The notes beneath the pieces were generated by a model. The model was not told the DNA's origin. It searched no databases and saw only the letters and a list, made by a program, of their open reading frames with translations. This document shows, piece by piece, positions 8,870 through 17,461 of a stretch of 64,000 bases of DNA. Positions within the stretch are counted from its first letter, which is position 1. Each line of letters starts with the position of its first letter. The stretch covers positions 1 to 64,000 of the forward strand of contig JAUNUJ010000012.1 in assembly GCA_030538235.1 (NCBI GenBank). The letters are read 5' to 3'. The stretch comes from Alcaligenaceae bacterium. GTDB lineage: Bacteria; Pseudomonadota; Gammaproteobacteria; Burkholderiales; Burkholderiaceae_B. A program made the translations under genes and the position numbers.

Positions 8870-9313
8870 CTAACGTAAATCGTCAATGGAATTAATGCCG
8901 GGAACATTAAACCAATCCGGCATCCGTTTATGTACCGGCACTTCTTCGTCTTCGGTGGTTTTGCTTTGGACTGAATTTTTATCCGTAAGAGTAGGGGCTT
9001 CAGAGCTTGTTTGCTCAGTTGGCCGTTTTTCCGTATCTTCTGCTACTTCCTCATTTGCAACTTGGCTAAGGTTGTCAGTATTTTTAGTTGTTGTTCGTTC
9101 ATTAGCTTCATTTTTCTTTAATTTTAAAGTACAGAATTTTTGAACGGCAGCTATAGATACCCGAACTTCTTTTAATTCTAAGTATTCTACAATTTGTGCG
9201 TAAGTACAGCCAGCAGACCGCAATTTTAAAATATCGTCATGCCATATAGCCAATTTTCCTTTATGATTTACTGGGCGATTTTTTAACTTTTCTAAAAATT
9301 GATCAACATCCAT
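8870..9313 (-). CDS. HTH-like ICE protein, 147 aa
   Basis: Begins MDVDQFLEKLKNRPVNHKG. The N-terminal ~65 residues (DDILKLRSAGCTYAQIVEYL) resemble the helix-turn-helix of small plasmid TraK/KfrA-like DNA-binding proteins; the rest is a disordered Glu/Thr/Lys tail. It ends NSIDDLR, close to but not the LER tag. An upstream ATG (9325) would add four residues. It lies beside an AT-rich region with short repeats that could be its target. The function is not established. Confidence 0.65.
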   Translation of the reverse strand: MDVDQFLEKLKNRPVNHKGKLAIWHDDILKLRSAGCTYAQIVEYLELKEVRVSIAAVQKFCTLKLKKNEANERTTTKNTDNLSQVANEEVAEDTEKRPTEQTSSEAPTLTDKNSVQSKTTEDEEVPVHKRMPDWFNVPGINSIDDLR

Positions 9314-9789
9314 AATTATTTCCATTCAACAAGTGAAACCATAATTCAACTAATATCAACTATTAGTATAGTTAATTTAAGTTGGTTTTTTATATATTTT
9401 AAACTATTTTATATCTTGTTATAAATTCATATTACACTATTACAAACAATTTTTCTTATCTTAAATTAAATGAAACTATAAATATAATTTATTAATCTAT
9501 GCTTTTAATCAAATTCAACTATATTAAACCATAGGCTTAATTAAAATTGATTTATGTAGTTGAAATCATCCCAATCTGATAAGAAATTACTGCGATTAGC
9601 GTAAAAAATCGTCTCTATCATAAGGGAGGCTGTGTGTGTAATGGCTAGATGCAGGATAGGCTGTCGCCGTTAAAAGTGGACACTTTTAAAAGATGAAACG
9701 GTTGCCGTTTCAAGTTCCAAGCATCTGCTTGGAAACGCCACTTTTGGCTATTTTCTCTATCTGTAGTCCCCCCATTTTTAGTAGCAATT
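9314..9789. other. non-coding boundary between backbone and integron
   Basis: The first ~230 bases are very AT-rich with repeated CAACTA/AAACTAT words and a small palindrome CTAATA-TCAAC-TATTAG (9350-9366), possibly a regulatory or partition site. The composition changes near 9590. Three perfect hairpins follow in a row: TAAAAGTG-GA-CACTTTTA (9671-9688), GAAACGG-TTG-CCGTTTC (9695-9711) and CCAAGC-ATCT-GCTTGG (9717-9732). They sit at the cut C-terminus of the integrase and may be remnants of a lost mobile element. No gene is seen. Confidence 0.5.
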
Positions 9790-10692
9790 TTAGGTAGAAA
9801 CAGTATGTCCAAGCAGCTCTTGTACAGTACGGATATCGGTGCCTTGGCGTAGCAGCTGGGTTGCAAACGTGTGACGAAAACTGTGGCAGGAGGCAGCCTT
9901 GTGTATGCCAGCTGCCGAAATAGATTTTTTCACTGCTTTTTGTACTGCAGAAATATGCAAATGATGGCGTACCCAACGGCCGTCGTCGTCTTGGCATAGA
10001 CTCTCAGAAGGAAACAGCCATTGCCAAGCCAGTGCGCAGCCTGCATTGGGATATTTACGGGCCAGCGCATAAGGCAACGTAACAGGTGCTGGCATGCCGG
10101 ACTGGCTGGCATGTTGGTGAGTCCGTTGCGCTATCAGCTCTTAAAGCTCTGTAAACAGCGTCTGGGGCAGCAAGGTCGTGCGATCTTTACCACCCTTGCT
10201 GCTGCGTATCACCAGCCTGTGCAGATTAAAATCCACATCCTTGATGCGTAAACGGCAGGCTTCGCTGACACGCAGACCGGCCCCATACATGAGTGAAGCA
10301 ATCAGCCGATGCGGGGGAGGCAGCTGGGCAATGACGGATATGGCTTCCTCATGGGACAGCACCACGGGCAGCTTGCGTGGCTTTTTAGCACGGGCAATGC
10401 CGTCGATATGCTGCAAAGGCTGTTGTAAAACGTGTTTATAAAGAAATACCAGCGCATTGAGCGCCTGGTTTTGGGTGGCCGCCGCCACGTTCTTGTGTGT
10501 CGCCAGCCAGGTCAGAAACTGAGCGACTTCTGCTTCGGCCATGTCGCGGGGGTGGCGGAGTCGATGAAAGCGTATGAAATAGCGTATCCAGTACCAGTAG
10601 GTTTTTTCAGTACGCAGGCTGTAATGTTTGGTACGAATGATTGCATGCAGCTGATCGCGTAGCTTGGGTGCAGGCTTGGGTGTCTGGGGCAT
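9790..10692 (-). pseudogene. intI: integron integrase IntI, inactivated
   Basis: A tyrosine recombinase of the integron type. The N-terminal SAM-like domain (LRTEKTYWYWIRYFIRFH), catalytic Arg region (YGAGLRVSEACRLR), the integron-specific insertion ([20 protein letters not shown]) and [12 protein letters not shown] are all recognisable. Two lesions kill it. A TAA at 10141-10143, inside an apparent 9-bp in-frame insertion (AGAGCT is doubled), cuts it at about 183 residues, and the C-terminus ends at LLGHTVST, before the catalytic tyrosine (usual YTHV). The start at 10692 has AAGGAA eight bases upstream. It is divergent from the cassettes, as expected. Confidence 0.92.
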
Positions 10693-10707
10693 AGCAATTT
10701 CCTTTTG

Positions 10708-10723
10708 CTGTATGGATAAACAG
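10708..10723. promoter_or_regulatory. LexA box upstream of intI
   Basis: CTGTATGGATAAACAG fits the CTGT-N8-ACAG SOS box exactly and lies 16 bases before the intI ATG. SOS control of integron integrases is established for other integrons; here the box outlived the integrase. Confidence 0.85.
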
Positions 10724-10782
10724 TATCTTACTGGTGAAGACAAGGCGGGTCAAGCGAAAATAATCTACCAAAAAGTATGGTC

Positions 10783-10811
10783 TTGTAACGGGTTGATCCC
10801 TATACTATAAT
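10783..10811 (+). promoter_or_regulatory. cassette promoter (Pc-like)
   Basis: TTGTAA (10783-10788), a 17-base spacer and a perfect TATAAT (10806-10811) direct transcription into the cassette array from the intI-attI interval. It is the best sigma70 match here and should drive at least the first cassettes. Confidence 0.7.
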
Positions 10812-10883
10812 CGGGCAATCAAAATTTAGTCGCATCGGGTTATACCGCCTTCACGATGATTGGCTTATGTGGAAGGCGATCTA

Positions 10884-10896
10884 ATACATGTTAGCA
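10884..10896 (+). other. attI: candidate attI crossover
   Basis: The GTTAGC at 10890-10895, between the Pc-like promoter and the first cassette gene, has the R-box core where cassettes join. The attI extent upstream cannot be fixed without a relative. Confidence 0.45.
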
Positions 10897-10915
10897 GTCA
10901 CGACAAGGATCAAGC

Positions 10916-12223
10916 ATGTCAGAAGATTTAACTGTAGATAATATAGAAGATATGGATGAGCAGGAAAATCCTGAAGAGCTTGCTGAGCTTCAGGAAGCTC
11001 TTCTTAAACGCTGCAATGATGCAAATATTGAGGCTGAGGTGCGAGAGTATTTCGACGGCGATACCTATGTTGCCATTGGTATGCCTAATGGCCGGGATAA
11101 GCGTTGGACACCGATTAGCTCTTCAGAATCAATAAATGAGATATTAAGCTTTGAATTCGAGAAATATAGTTTTCTTGGTGATTTCGTGGCTATCGCTAAT
11201 TATTCAGAAAATACTATAGAGGCTGTAATCCGACCTATAAATGGAATGCCTAGATCATTTCTTCATAGGCGAATATTTGGCGAAATATCAGAAGGTGAAG
11301 AAATTGAACCGATTGTGCTCGAAGAAAACTATTTAGGTCGCCCTATAAAAATAGAGCTAGGTGAAGCCTCTGAGCCGATGAGAATCCTTGCCAGGGGGCC
11401 ATTCGGTCGAAATGGAGCACTATCAATAAAAATATCTGGTATTAATATTTCACAGCATAACCAAAGTCTGCAAATCCTACGTAAACTTAGTGACTCTTTG
11501 TTTTTCCAGCTTGATTTACAGGATGGGTTTGCTCTTTCCCTTGTAAGAGATCGGCGGCATGTACGTCGCCCAGGGCATAGACCAAGACGCAGGCTGCCCG
11601 AGCGAGCGGAGCTTGAATTTCCAAAAATTGAATTTGATGAAGGGCCCAGTTCTCTTTACTGGTATGGAAGAAGCGCACTAGGCATGCCACTTCTACAGTT
11701 CCTTGCGTTCTATCAGGTAATTGAATATTACTACCCTACCTATTCTCAAGAAGAAGCGAAACGACGAATTAGGTCCATCTTAAAAGACCCAACATTCAGA
11801 ACAGATAGAGATGGCGATATTGGTAAAGTCTTAGCAGCTGTCTCAGGACATGGCAGGGGTTTTGGTGATGAGCGCTCCCAGTTAAGGGCTACTATAAATG
11901 CCTGTATTGATACCAACGACTTAAGAGCCTTTTTGCAAGAAGACGAGGAGCGGGCAGAATTTTTCTCTGCAAAGCAAAAAGGTTTAACTGACCACAAGTT
12001 ACCATTAAATAACTCTGATGCTGATTTGCGAGCACCAGTAGCCGACCTTATCTATGATATCCGCTGCAAAATCGTACACACAAAAGGCGAAAGTTCTGAA
12101 GGCGAAGTTGAACTGTTGTTGCCATTCTCCAAAGAAGCAGAGCTATTGTTTTTTGACATTGAGCTAATGCAGTACGTCGCCAGAAAGGTGCTGATTGCAG
12201 CGGGTGCACCGTTGTCCCTATGA
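10916..12223 (+). CDS. cassette protein with HEPN-like C-terminus
   Basis: A 435-aa cassette protein. The N-terminal ~200 residues are acidic and beta-rich with no family recognised; an Arg-rich linker follows (VRRPGHRPRRRLPE, about 215-230). The C-terminal half is helical and contains DIRCKIVHTKG (about residue 382), matching the R-x4-6-H motif of HEPN ribonucleases. ApeA and other antiphage proteins pair a large sensor part with such an HEPN end. I infer an abortive-infection RNase. It is the first cassette, behind the Pc-like promoter, and its own attC follows. Confidence 0.7.
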   Translation: MSEDLTVDNIEDMDEQENPEELAELQEALLKRCNDANIEAEVREYFDGDTYVAIGMPNGRDKRWTPISSSESINEILSFEFEKYSFLGDFVAIANYSENTIEAVIRPINGMPRSFLHRRIFGEISEGEEIEPIVLEENYLGRPIKIELGEASEPMRILARGPFGRNGALSIKISGINISQHNQSLQILRKLSDSLFFQLDLQDGFALSLVRDRRHVRRPGHRPRRRLPERAELEFPKIEFDEGPSSLYWYGRSALGMPLLQFLAFYQVIEYYYPTYSQEEAKRRIRSILKDPTFRTDRDGDIGKVLAAVSGHGRGFGDERSQLRATINACIDTNDLRAFLQEDEERAEFFSAKQKGLTDHKLPLNNSDADLRAPVADLIYDIRCKIVHTKGESSEGEVELLLPFSKEAELLFFDIELMQYVARKVLIAAGAPLSL

Positions 12224-12230
12224 AGCAACT

Positions 12231-12289
12231 GCTAACAAGTGCGTCAATTAGGACGCTCGCAAGCTCGCGCCTATTACGCAAGCGTTAGC
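12231..12289 (+). repeat. attC site 1
   Basis: GCTAAC...GTTAGC ends enclose arms TGCGT-AATTAGG and CCTATTACGCA. Confidence 0.85.
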
Positions 12290-12309
12290 TCTCTAAGGAA
12301 AAATCGAGC

Positions 12310-13746
12310 ATGTTAGAACCGAAGGTGTTTATTTCATATAGCTGGACAGACCAGCAGCATCAAGAACTAGTAAAGCACTGGGCTGATAGGCTTGTTGCAG
12401 ACGGAGTAGAAGTAATTCTTGATATATATGATTTAAAGGAAGGCGATGACAAAAATGTATTCATGGAAAGCATGGTTACAGACCCGTCTGTAACCCATGT
12501 CCTTGTAATATGTGATAGTACATATGCCGAGAAGGCGAACGCAAGGAAGGCAGGGGTTGGAACCGAATCCCAGATAATTTCCGGAGAAGTATACAAAAAA
12601 GTTAAGCAGTCTAAGTTTATTCCCATTGTATGTGATTTTGGTGAGGACGGTGAGCCAGTTCTACCAGTTTTCATGGAGTCCCGAATGTGGATTAATTTTT
12701 CTAGTTCAGAAGCAGAAAATGAAAACTGGGAACAACTTATCAGATTGCTGTATGGGAAGCCGCAGCATGTCAAACCAAAGAAAGGTAAAGCTCCGACGTA
12801 TATCACAAGCGATACTCCGGTACCTACTAGTGAGGCTTTAGCAAAATTTAATTCATTGAAGCAAGCGCTGTTACAGGATAAAAAAGGTATTAGTCATTAT
12901 CGAAGGGATTTTATCGAATCATGTGTGAGCTACGCAGATGAGTTGCGGGTACGAGAGCGCCCAACGGTTGAAGTATATGGTGAAAAGGTTGTTGAAGATT
13001 GCGGAAAGTTAAAGGCGATTCGCAACCATCTTTGTGACTGGGTACTTCTTGAAGGAGAAGTGACTGACTCCGAAATATTATCTGAAGTACTGATAGATGT
13101 ACTTGAAAGATTAAGAGAATTGAAGTCTCGGCCGCCTGAAATAAATAGTTGGAACGATATTTGGTTTGAATCTCATGCAGTTTTCGTGTACGAGACATTT
13201 TTGTATATTGTTGCTGCCCTCTTGAAAGCTGGTGCGTACAAAGTTCTGCATGACGTTTACTCTTCCCACTATCTTTTGCCTTCGACTGACAGGTATGGGC
13301 AGTCTAATTTTGAGCGATTTGATTGTTTCTATGGCTATTCTGAATCTTTGCAAGCCGTTTTGGCTCCTGAAGGAAGAAAGCTGCATGCACCGGCGGCTGA
13401 ATTAATAAAATTGCAAGCAGATCGCGAAGACTTACCTTTTAGCGATATTCTTCAGGCAGAGCTATTAACGTTGCTGATGTCTTTTATTACAGATGGCACG
13501 CGATGGTATCCGCAAACATTACACTACGCTTCTTATGGCAGTAGCTTTCCATTTTTCATGAGGGCAGCACAGCATAAGCACTTCAGCAAGCTCGCCGCTA
13601 TCACGGGAATTTCCTCGGCTGATGAACTGAGAGAAAAGGTTAAAGAAGGTCATGTCAGAGTAGGAACTGATAGGTGGTATAACTTCCACTTCGAACAAAA
13701 TTTCTGGTCTTCCATGAATATGGATAACCTTGACACACTGAAATGA
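12310..13746 (+). CDS. SEFIR/TIR-domain cassette protein
   Basis: A 478-aa protein with an N-terminal SEFIR domain (about 1-150): KVFISYSWTDQQHQE, DGVEVILDIYDLKEGDD, VICDSTYAEKAN, GTESQIISGEVY and FIPIVCDF are its consecutive conserved strands. Bacterial TIR/SEFIR domains often degrade NAD or signal during phage defence; the Glu in GTESQII is a candidate catalytic residue. The remaining ~320 residues are helical with no recognised family and probably form the sensor. No transmembrane segment is seen. A stand-alone defence cassette is the likeliest reading. Confidence 0.85.
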   Translation: MLEPKVFISYSWTDQQHQELVKHWADRLVADGVEVILDIYDLKEGDDKNVFMESMVTDPSVTHVLVICDSTYAEKANARKAGVGTESQIISGEVYKKVKQSKFIPIVCDFGEDGEPVLPVFMESRMWINFSSSEAENENWEQLIRLLYGKPQHVKPKKGKAPTYITSDTPVPTSEALAKFNSLKQALLQDKKGISHYRRDFIESCVSYADELRVRERPTVEVYGEKVVEDCGKLKAIRNHLCDWVLLEGEVTDSEILSEVLIDVLERLRELKSRPPEINSWNDIWFESHAVFVYETFLYIVAALLKAGAYKVLHDVYSSHYLLPSTDRYGQSNFERFDCFYGYSESLQAVLAPEGRKLHAPAAELIKLQADREDLPFSDILQAELLTLLMSFITDGTRWYPQTLHYASYGSSFPFFMRAAQHKHFSKLAAITGISSADELREKVKEGHVRVGTDRWYNFHFEQNFWSSMNMDNLDTLK

Positions 13747-13791
13747 GCTAACAAAGCATTGCACCGGACAAGCCGGTGAATGCGGCGTTAT
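13747..13791 (+). repeat. attC site 2 (short)
   Basis: GCTAACAAAG at the left and GCGTTAT at the right enclose GCATTGCACCGG pairing with CCGGTGAATGC. A second core-like ACGTTAAAC follows at about 13819, perhaps the remains of a lost cassette. Confidence 0.75.
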
Positions 13792-13846
13792 ATTTTCTGC
13801 CTTAGACGCAGCCGAACGTTAAACTTAAAAAATAAAGGAAGTAAAA

Positions 13847-14780
13847 ATGCATGCTGTCGCACCTTACCTGTTTCGATGCTTCAATAAAGGCTTAGAGGGA
13901 AGAATCGAAGAACGGTACAGCACGCTAGATAATCTTGGCGATAAGGACCTTTTCTATATTCTTCGTGATTTTTTAAACGCCAATACTGGTGCTTACAAAA
14001 TTGTTGAGGATTCTAAGCAGGTCTATCAGTTTGAGTCCTTGAGTATTAACGAGAAGACTCGAGAGATATTTGGGTGGTTCAATGTTGGAACCTATGGAAT
14101 GAAAACTGACATTATTAACGTGCAAACTGGCGATGTCGATTTCGAGAAAGCAAAAAAACAATGCAGAAATAATAAAGCACTATATTCACTATTTTATTCC
14201 AAAAGGTTTCAATGAAGCGATGGCGTTTATGCATTCATACCGAGGAATTGGTGTGAAAACATTATTCTATACACTATTCTCTCAATATTTTAAGGATCTA
14301 ACAGGTCTGGTTATCCAGATGAACCCCCTCGCATATGATAATGCTGTAAATGCATGGCTCGATGCCACTGCGAAAGAAGTAAAGTTGACAAAATTTGTCG
14401 GATTAAGCGACATTGCCGACCAAGTTAGACTGCTCGGTCACGGCGAGCAGGAGCTTATTATTAAACCACCAAGGAGAGGAGGGATGGGAAAATTAAGGGA
14501 TTATTTAAATCCCAATAGCGATCAAATGCAGGCCGTAGAAATAATGGGTGACTACGGGGCGCAGGTAAAAACTGTTGTTGAGATGGATGGAAAACGGAGA
14601 ACATTCAATGTCGGAAGAAACAAAACGAGTGCCTTGTGTGAAATAGAAGTTGAAGAAGATCTTATCGGGGATGACGGAGTACCAGACTTCGTTAAAATTA
14701 ACTCGTGGGTAAGAAATATTGTGGGTGAATATGCGCACACCCTGTACCCAGGACTTAAGATCGAGGTGCCAAGCTCATGA
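13847..14780 (+). pseudogene. cassette gene with +1 frameshift at an A7 run
   Basis: Two overlapping frames (13847-14215 and 14133-14780) make one ~310-aa protein if one base of the A7 run at 14152-14158 is skipped. The upstream part then reads ...DVDFEKAK and continues NNAEIIKHYI. The reading is continuous in style: GWFNVGTYGMKTDIINVQTG before, IPKGFNEAMAFMHSYRGIG after. As written, the N-terminal product ends at 122 aa. The family is unknown. It is coupled by ATGA to a four-helix membrane protein, a cytosolic-plus-membrane pair common in antiphage modules. The cause could be mutation, phase variation by slippage, or a sequencing error. Confidence 0.7.
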
Positions 14781-15331
14781 GTTCAAAAATCAACATATGG
14801 TCAATAGTGACCGGCCATATTAACACCTTAAATGATGCCTCTTCTGGAAAGGTTAGCGTAGTCGATTATTTTACATTCTACGGAATTCCATTGGCTATTG
14901 CTTTTCTTCTATCGTTTCTCGGCATAAAAGTAACTACCGACGCAAACTCTCTTTTGGTGAACTTTGGCGCAATATTTACTGCTTTATTATTGAGTGTTTT
15001 GGTTCTAGTATACGACCAAGGCGAAAAGCTAAGGGATGTAAGTACGGATTCAAAGAGGCATAATGTTGAGCTGAAGAAGAAGTTGCTGGAGCAGCTATAT
15101 TTTAATATTTGCTATGCGATTGTTGCATCTGTTGCTTTGGTGTTTTTCTGCCTTATTTATACTTTTTTGCCAGGCGATGCCTTAAAAATATCAATCAGAA
15201 ATTTGATCGTTGGTATTGATTTAAAGTTATACTTTTTCTCGCCTTTAATCATGATGGTGGTTATGAATTTACTATTGACCATTTTGATGGTGGTCAAAAG
15301 GATGCATACGCTTCTAACCATAAAAATATAA
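14777..15331 (+). CDS. four-helix membrane protein, partner of upstream gene
   Basis: A 184-aa membrane protein. Hydrophobic segments lie about 32-50 (IPLAIAFLLSFLG), 60-78 (FGAIFTALLLSVLVLVY), 115-135 and 155-175, with a charged cytoplasmic loop (about 80-110) between the pairs. It starts inside the stop of the preceding frame, so the two are one unit in a single cassette. The role is inferred only: a membrane effector or anchor for the soluble partner. Confidence 0.75.
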   Translation: MSSKINIWSIVTGHINTLNDASSGKVSVVDYFTFYGIPLAIAFLLSFLGIKVTTDANSLLVNFGAIFTALLLSVLVLVYDQGEKLRDVSTDSKRHNVELKKKLLEQLYFNICYAIVASVALVFFCLIYTFLPGDALKISIRNLIVGIDLKLYFFSPLIMMVVMNLLLTILMVVKRMHTLLTIKI

Positions 15332-15401
15332 CCATCGGCTGCACAGCGACCAATTTTCTGCCGCTTCGCGGCTCCAAACCGGCGCGTGAGCCGGGCGTTA
15401 T
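15328..15401 (+). repeat. attC site 3
   Basis: ATAACC...GCGTTAT ends; arms CGGCTGCAC-GCG and CGCGTGAGCCG pair. Confidence 0.85.
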
Positions 15402-15418
15402 GCACTAAAGGAGTATTT

Positions 15419-15814
15419 GTGAAAAAATTATTCTCATGCGCAGTATTTATCCTTCTTGCGGGTTGTGCTACTTCCGCAAAATATGAAGCGGTTCTTGATT
15501 CATGGGTTGGTTCTTCGGAACTTGACATCGTAAGAAGCTGGGGCCCGCCTGCACAAGCCTATGAAGCAGGCGGTAGAAAGTTTTTAGTTTATTCCTCGTC
15601 CAGGAATGTAGTGCTCCCCGGTACGGCGCCTACTTATACAACCAATATTGTTGGGAACACTGCATACACAAATAGCTATGGCGGTACTCCCGCACAAAAC
15701 CTAGCATTTTCCTGCGAAACGACTTTCGAGCTAAGCAATGGAACAATCGTTTCTTGGAGCTATCGAGGAAATGACTGCACAGCTTTTTATTTATTCTGTG
15801 CGGTTATTGCATAA
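15419..15814 (+). CDS. cassette lipoprotein
   Basis: A 131-aa predicted outer-membrane or periplasmic lipoprotein: VKKLFSCAVFILLAGC gives a basic start, hydrophobic core and lipobox LLAGC. I chose the GTG at 15419 because AAGGAG lies 6 bases before it and an upstream ATG would begin inside attC. The mature part (ELDIVRSWGPPAQAYE, YSSSRN) resembles small lipoproteins of the SmpA/OmlA-like sort found in cassettes. A four-cysteine C-terminus follows. Confidence 0.8.
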   Translation: MKKLFSCAVFILLAGCATSAKYEAVLDSWVGSSELDIVRSWGPPAQAYEAGGRKFLVYSSSRNVVLPGTAPTYTTNIVGNTAYTNSYGGTPAQNLAFSCETTFELSNGTIVSWSYRGNDCTAFYLFCAVIA

Positions 15815-15882
15815 CAATTGGTTCAAATCGTTCGCTTCGCTCACTGGGACGGGCTAAAGCCCGCCCCTTAACCAAACGTTAG
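15812..15882 (+). repeat. attC site 4
   Basis: TAACAATTGGTT...AACCAAACGTTA; GGGCTAAAGCCC hairpin inside. Nearly the same as the site at 17839. Confidence 0.88.
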
Positions 15883-15903
15883 AACCCCCAGAAAGGAAGA
15901 TAC

Positions 15904-16710
15904 ATGTCATCAGAGCTTAAAAGAATACAAAAGCGCAAGGAGACGCAAAGAGAGCTGGCGGCTCTTTACGAAAAGTCTGAGCATGTGCTTTTGATTCACT
16001 ATTCATGCGAATCCTTTTATGACATTAAAGATGGCCGTACGCCGCGAGTTACATCAATTGCTTTAAGGAACTTGAAGACGGCGCAGACGGAGAGTTTCTC
16101 AATTCATAAGATTGCTGAGCGAAGGCACGTTCCTATAGCTGACATACCGAGCAAATATGATGAGCTCGAAAAAGAAATGCTTTCCGATTTTTTCGAGTTC
16201 CTTAAGTATCGTCAGACGTTCCACTTCATACATTGGAATATGCGCGATGGGAATTATGGTTTCTCAGCAATAGAACACAGGTTTCAAGTTCTTGGCGGTG
16301 AGCCTTATATAGTGCCAGACGATAAAAAGTTTGATCTGGCTAGGGCTCTAGTGGCACTTTTCGGGCGCCAATATGTAAGTCATGGAGAATCGGGTCGTTT
16401 TCATGCGCTTATTCAGTTAAATCATATGACTGACAAAAGCGCCCTGACCGGAAAGGAAGAAGCGGACGCATTTGAATCTGGTGACTATGTTAAGCTTCAT
16501 CAGTCAACATTGAGAAAAGTTGACTGTATGTCCAATATAGTTGAGCGCACTGTTGATGGCTCTTTGGTCACAAACGCCACTTGGCGAGATAAGTATGGTG
16601 CGCACCCCAAAGCAATAATTGAATATGTAAAGCAACATTGGCTATGGTCAATCGTTGTTATGATCGGCATTGTGACAGGCATCATAGGCCGTGTCGCAGG
16701 GTGGTTCTAA
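15904..16710 (+). CDS. cassette protein with C-terminal membrane anchor
   Basis: A 268-aa protein with a soluble N-terminal ~235 residues and one C-terminal transmembrane helix (SIVVMIGIVTGIIGRVAG), so it is tail-anchored to the inner membrane. The soluble part contains VLLIHYSCESFYD near the start and FHFIHWNMRDGNYGF near residue 108, spaced like the first two acidic motifs of a DnaQ-like RNase H fold, but I cannot confirm catalytic residues. It is unknown otherwise. A membrane-anchored nuclease-like cassette is a reasonable defence candidate. Confidence 0.7.
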   Translation: MSSELKRIQKRKETQRELAALYEKSEHVLLIHYSCESFYDIKDGRTPRVTSIALRNLKTAQTESFSIHKIAERRHVPIADIPSKYDELEKEMLSDFFEFLKYRQTFHFIHWNMRDGNYGFSAIEHRFQVLGGEPYIVPDDKKFDLARALVALFGRQYVSHGESGRFHALIQLNHMTDKSALTGKEEADAFESGDYVKLHQSTLRKVDCMSNIVERTVDGSLVTNATWRDKYGAHPKAIIEYVKQHWLWSIVVMIGIVTGIIGRVAGWF

Positions 16711-16780
16711 CAATGCAATTAAATTCGCTCCCTGCGGTCGCCGGACGCTCGTTCCTCGCGCCGTTTATTGCGGGCGTTAG
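16707..16780 (+). repeat. attC site 5
   Basis: CTAACAATGC...GGGCGTTAG ends with GC-rich arms between (CCTGCGGTCGCCGG region). Confidence 0.82.
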
Positions 16781-16798
16781 GCATCTTCGGAGATATTA

Positions 16799-17323
16799 AT
16801 GAGAATTATAAGATTGGCAAGAATTTCTGATGCTTCAGATCTGGCTAAATTGGCGGAAGCTACGTTTAGAGATACATTCGCTCAGAAAAATACACCTGAA
16901 AATATGGATTCTCATTGCCTTTCAAGTTACGGAAATGAAATTCAAGGCCAAGAAATTGTTAGCTCAAAATATGTCACTTTCGTTGCAGAGATCGACAGCA
17001 AGTTAGTGGCATACGCTCAACTCAGGTGGAGTGATTCCCCTGGTTGCGTTTCAGCTAATAGTCCAGGTGAGATTCACAGGCTTTACGTAGATAAAAATTT
17101 TCACGGAAAAGGCCTGGCTCATAACTTAATGAGTGAGTGTCTTAAAGTTTTTGAGGAGCGCAATACTGATATCGCGTGGCTTGGAGTCTGGGAGGAAAAC
17201 TCAAGAGCAATCGCTTTTTACAAAAAATTTAATTTCGAAGAAGCTGGAGAGCATGTTTTTTCACTGGGTAGTGATCCGCAAAGGGACATTATTTTGGTGC
17301 GTCCAGTCAAGAACTTCGAATAA
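16799..17323 (+). CDS. GNAT-family N-acetyltransferase
   Basis: A 174-aa GNAT enzyme that transfers an acetyl group from acetyl-CoA. Motif A is seen as IHRLYVDKNFHGKGLAHNLM (about 98-117; the xGxGxA pyrophosphate loop is HGKGLA) and motif B as WLGVWEENSRAIAFYKKFNF. It is closest in style to the PaiA/PhnO-like group. The substrate is unknown; small amines, peptides or antibiotics are all possible. Single-gene cassette, SD GGAG 8 bases upstream. Confidence 0.88.
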   Translation: MRIIRLARISDASDLAKLAEATFRDTFAQKNTPENMDSHCLSSYGNEIQGQEIVSSKYVTFVAEIDSKLVAYAQLRWSDSPGCVSANSPGEIHRLYVDKNFHGKGLAHNLMSECLKVFEERNTDIAWLGVWEENSRAIAFYKKFNFEEAGEHVFSLGSDPQRDIILVRPVKNFE

Positions 17324-17326
17324 AAT

Positions 17327-17417
17327 GCCTAACAAGTCAATTAACTTCGCGCCGTCGGCGCCGGACAGCTTACACTACGCTTCGCTCCGTTTCAGCTGCT
17401 GGTTATTGAGGCGTTAT
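17327..17417 (+). repeat. attC site 6
   Basis: GCCTAACAAG...GAGGCGTTAT ends, long hairpin arms. Confidence 0.82.
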
Positions 17418-17461
17418 GTGCTAGACGCGCCAACATTATGACCAGCTAAGGAAAACAGATT

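Noticed and set aside
8870..9313. C-terminus IDDLR as a ninth LER tag
   Set aside because: It ends D-D-L-R without the Glu; close but not the same signature, so it is not counted.
9671..9732. CRISPR-like or attC-like array
   Set aside because: The three stems differ in sequence and have no repeat-spacer pattern or attC core sites.
14133..14215. Programmed -1 frameshift at the A7 run
   Set aside because: The two frames need a +1 (or -2) shift, so the usual -1 slippery mechanism does not join them.
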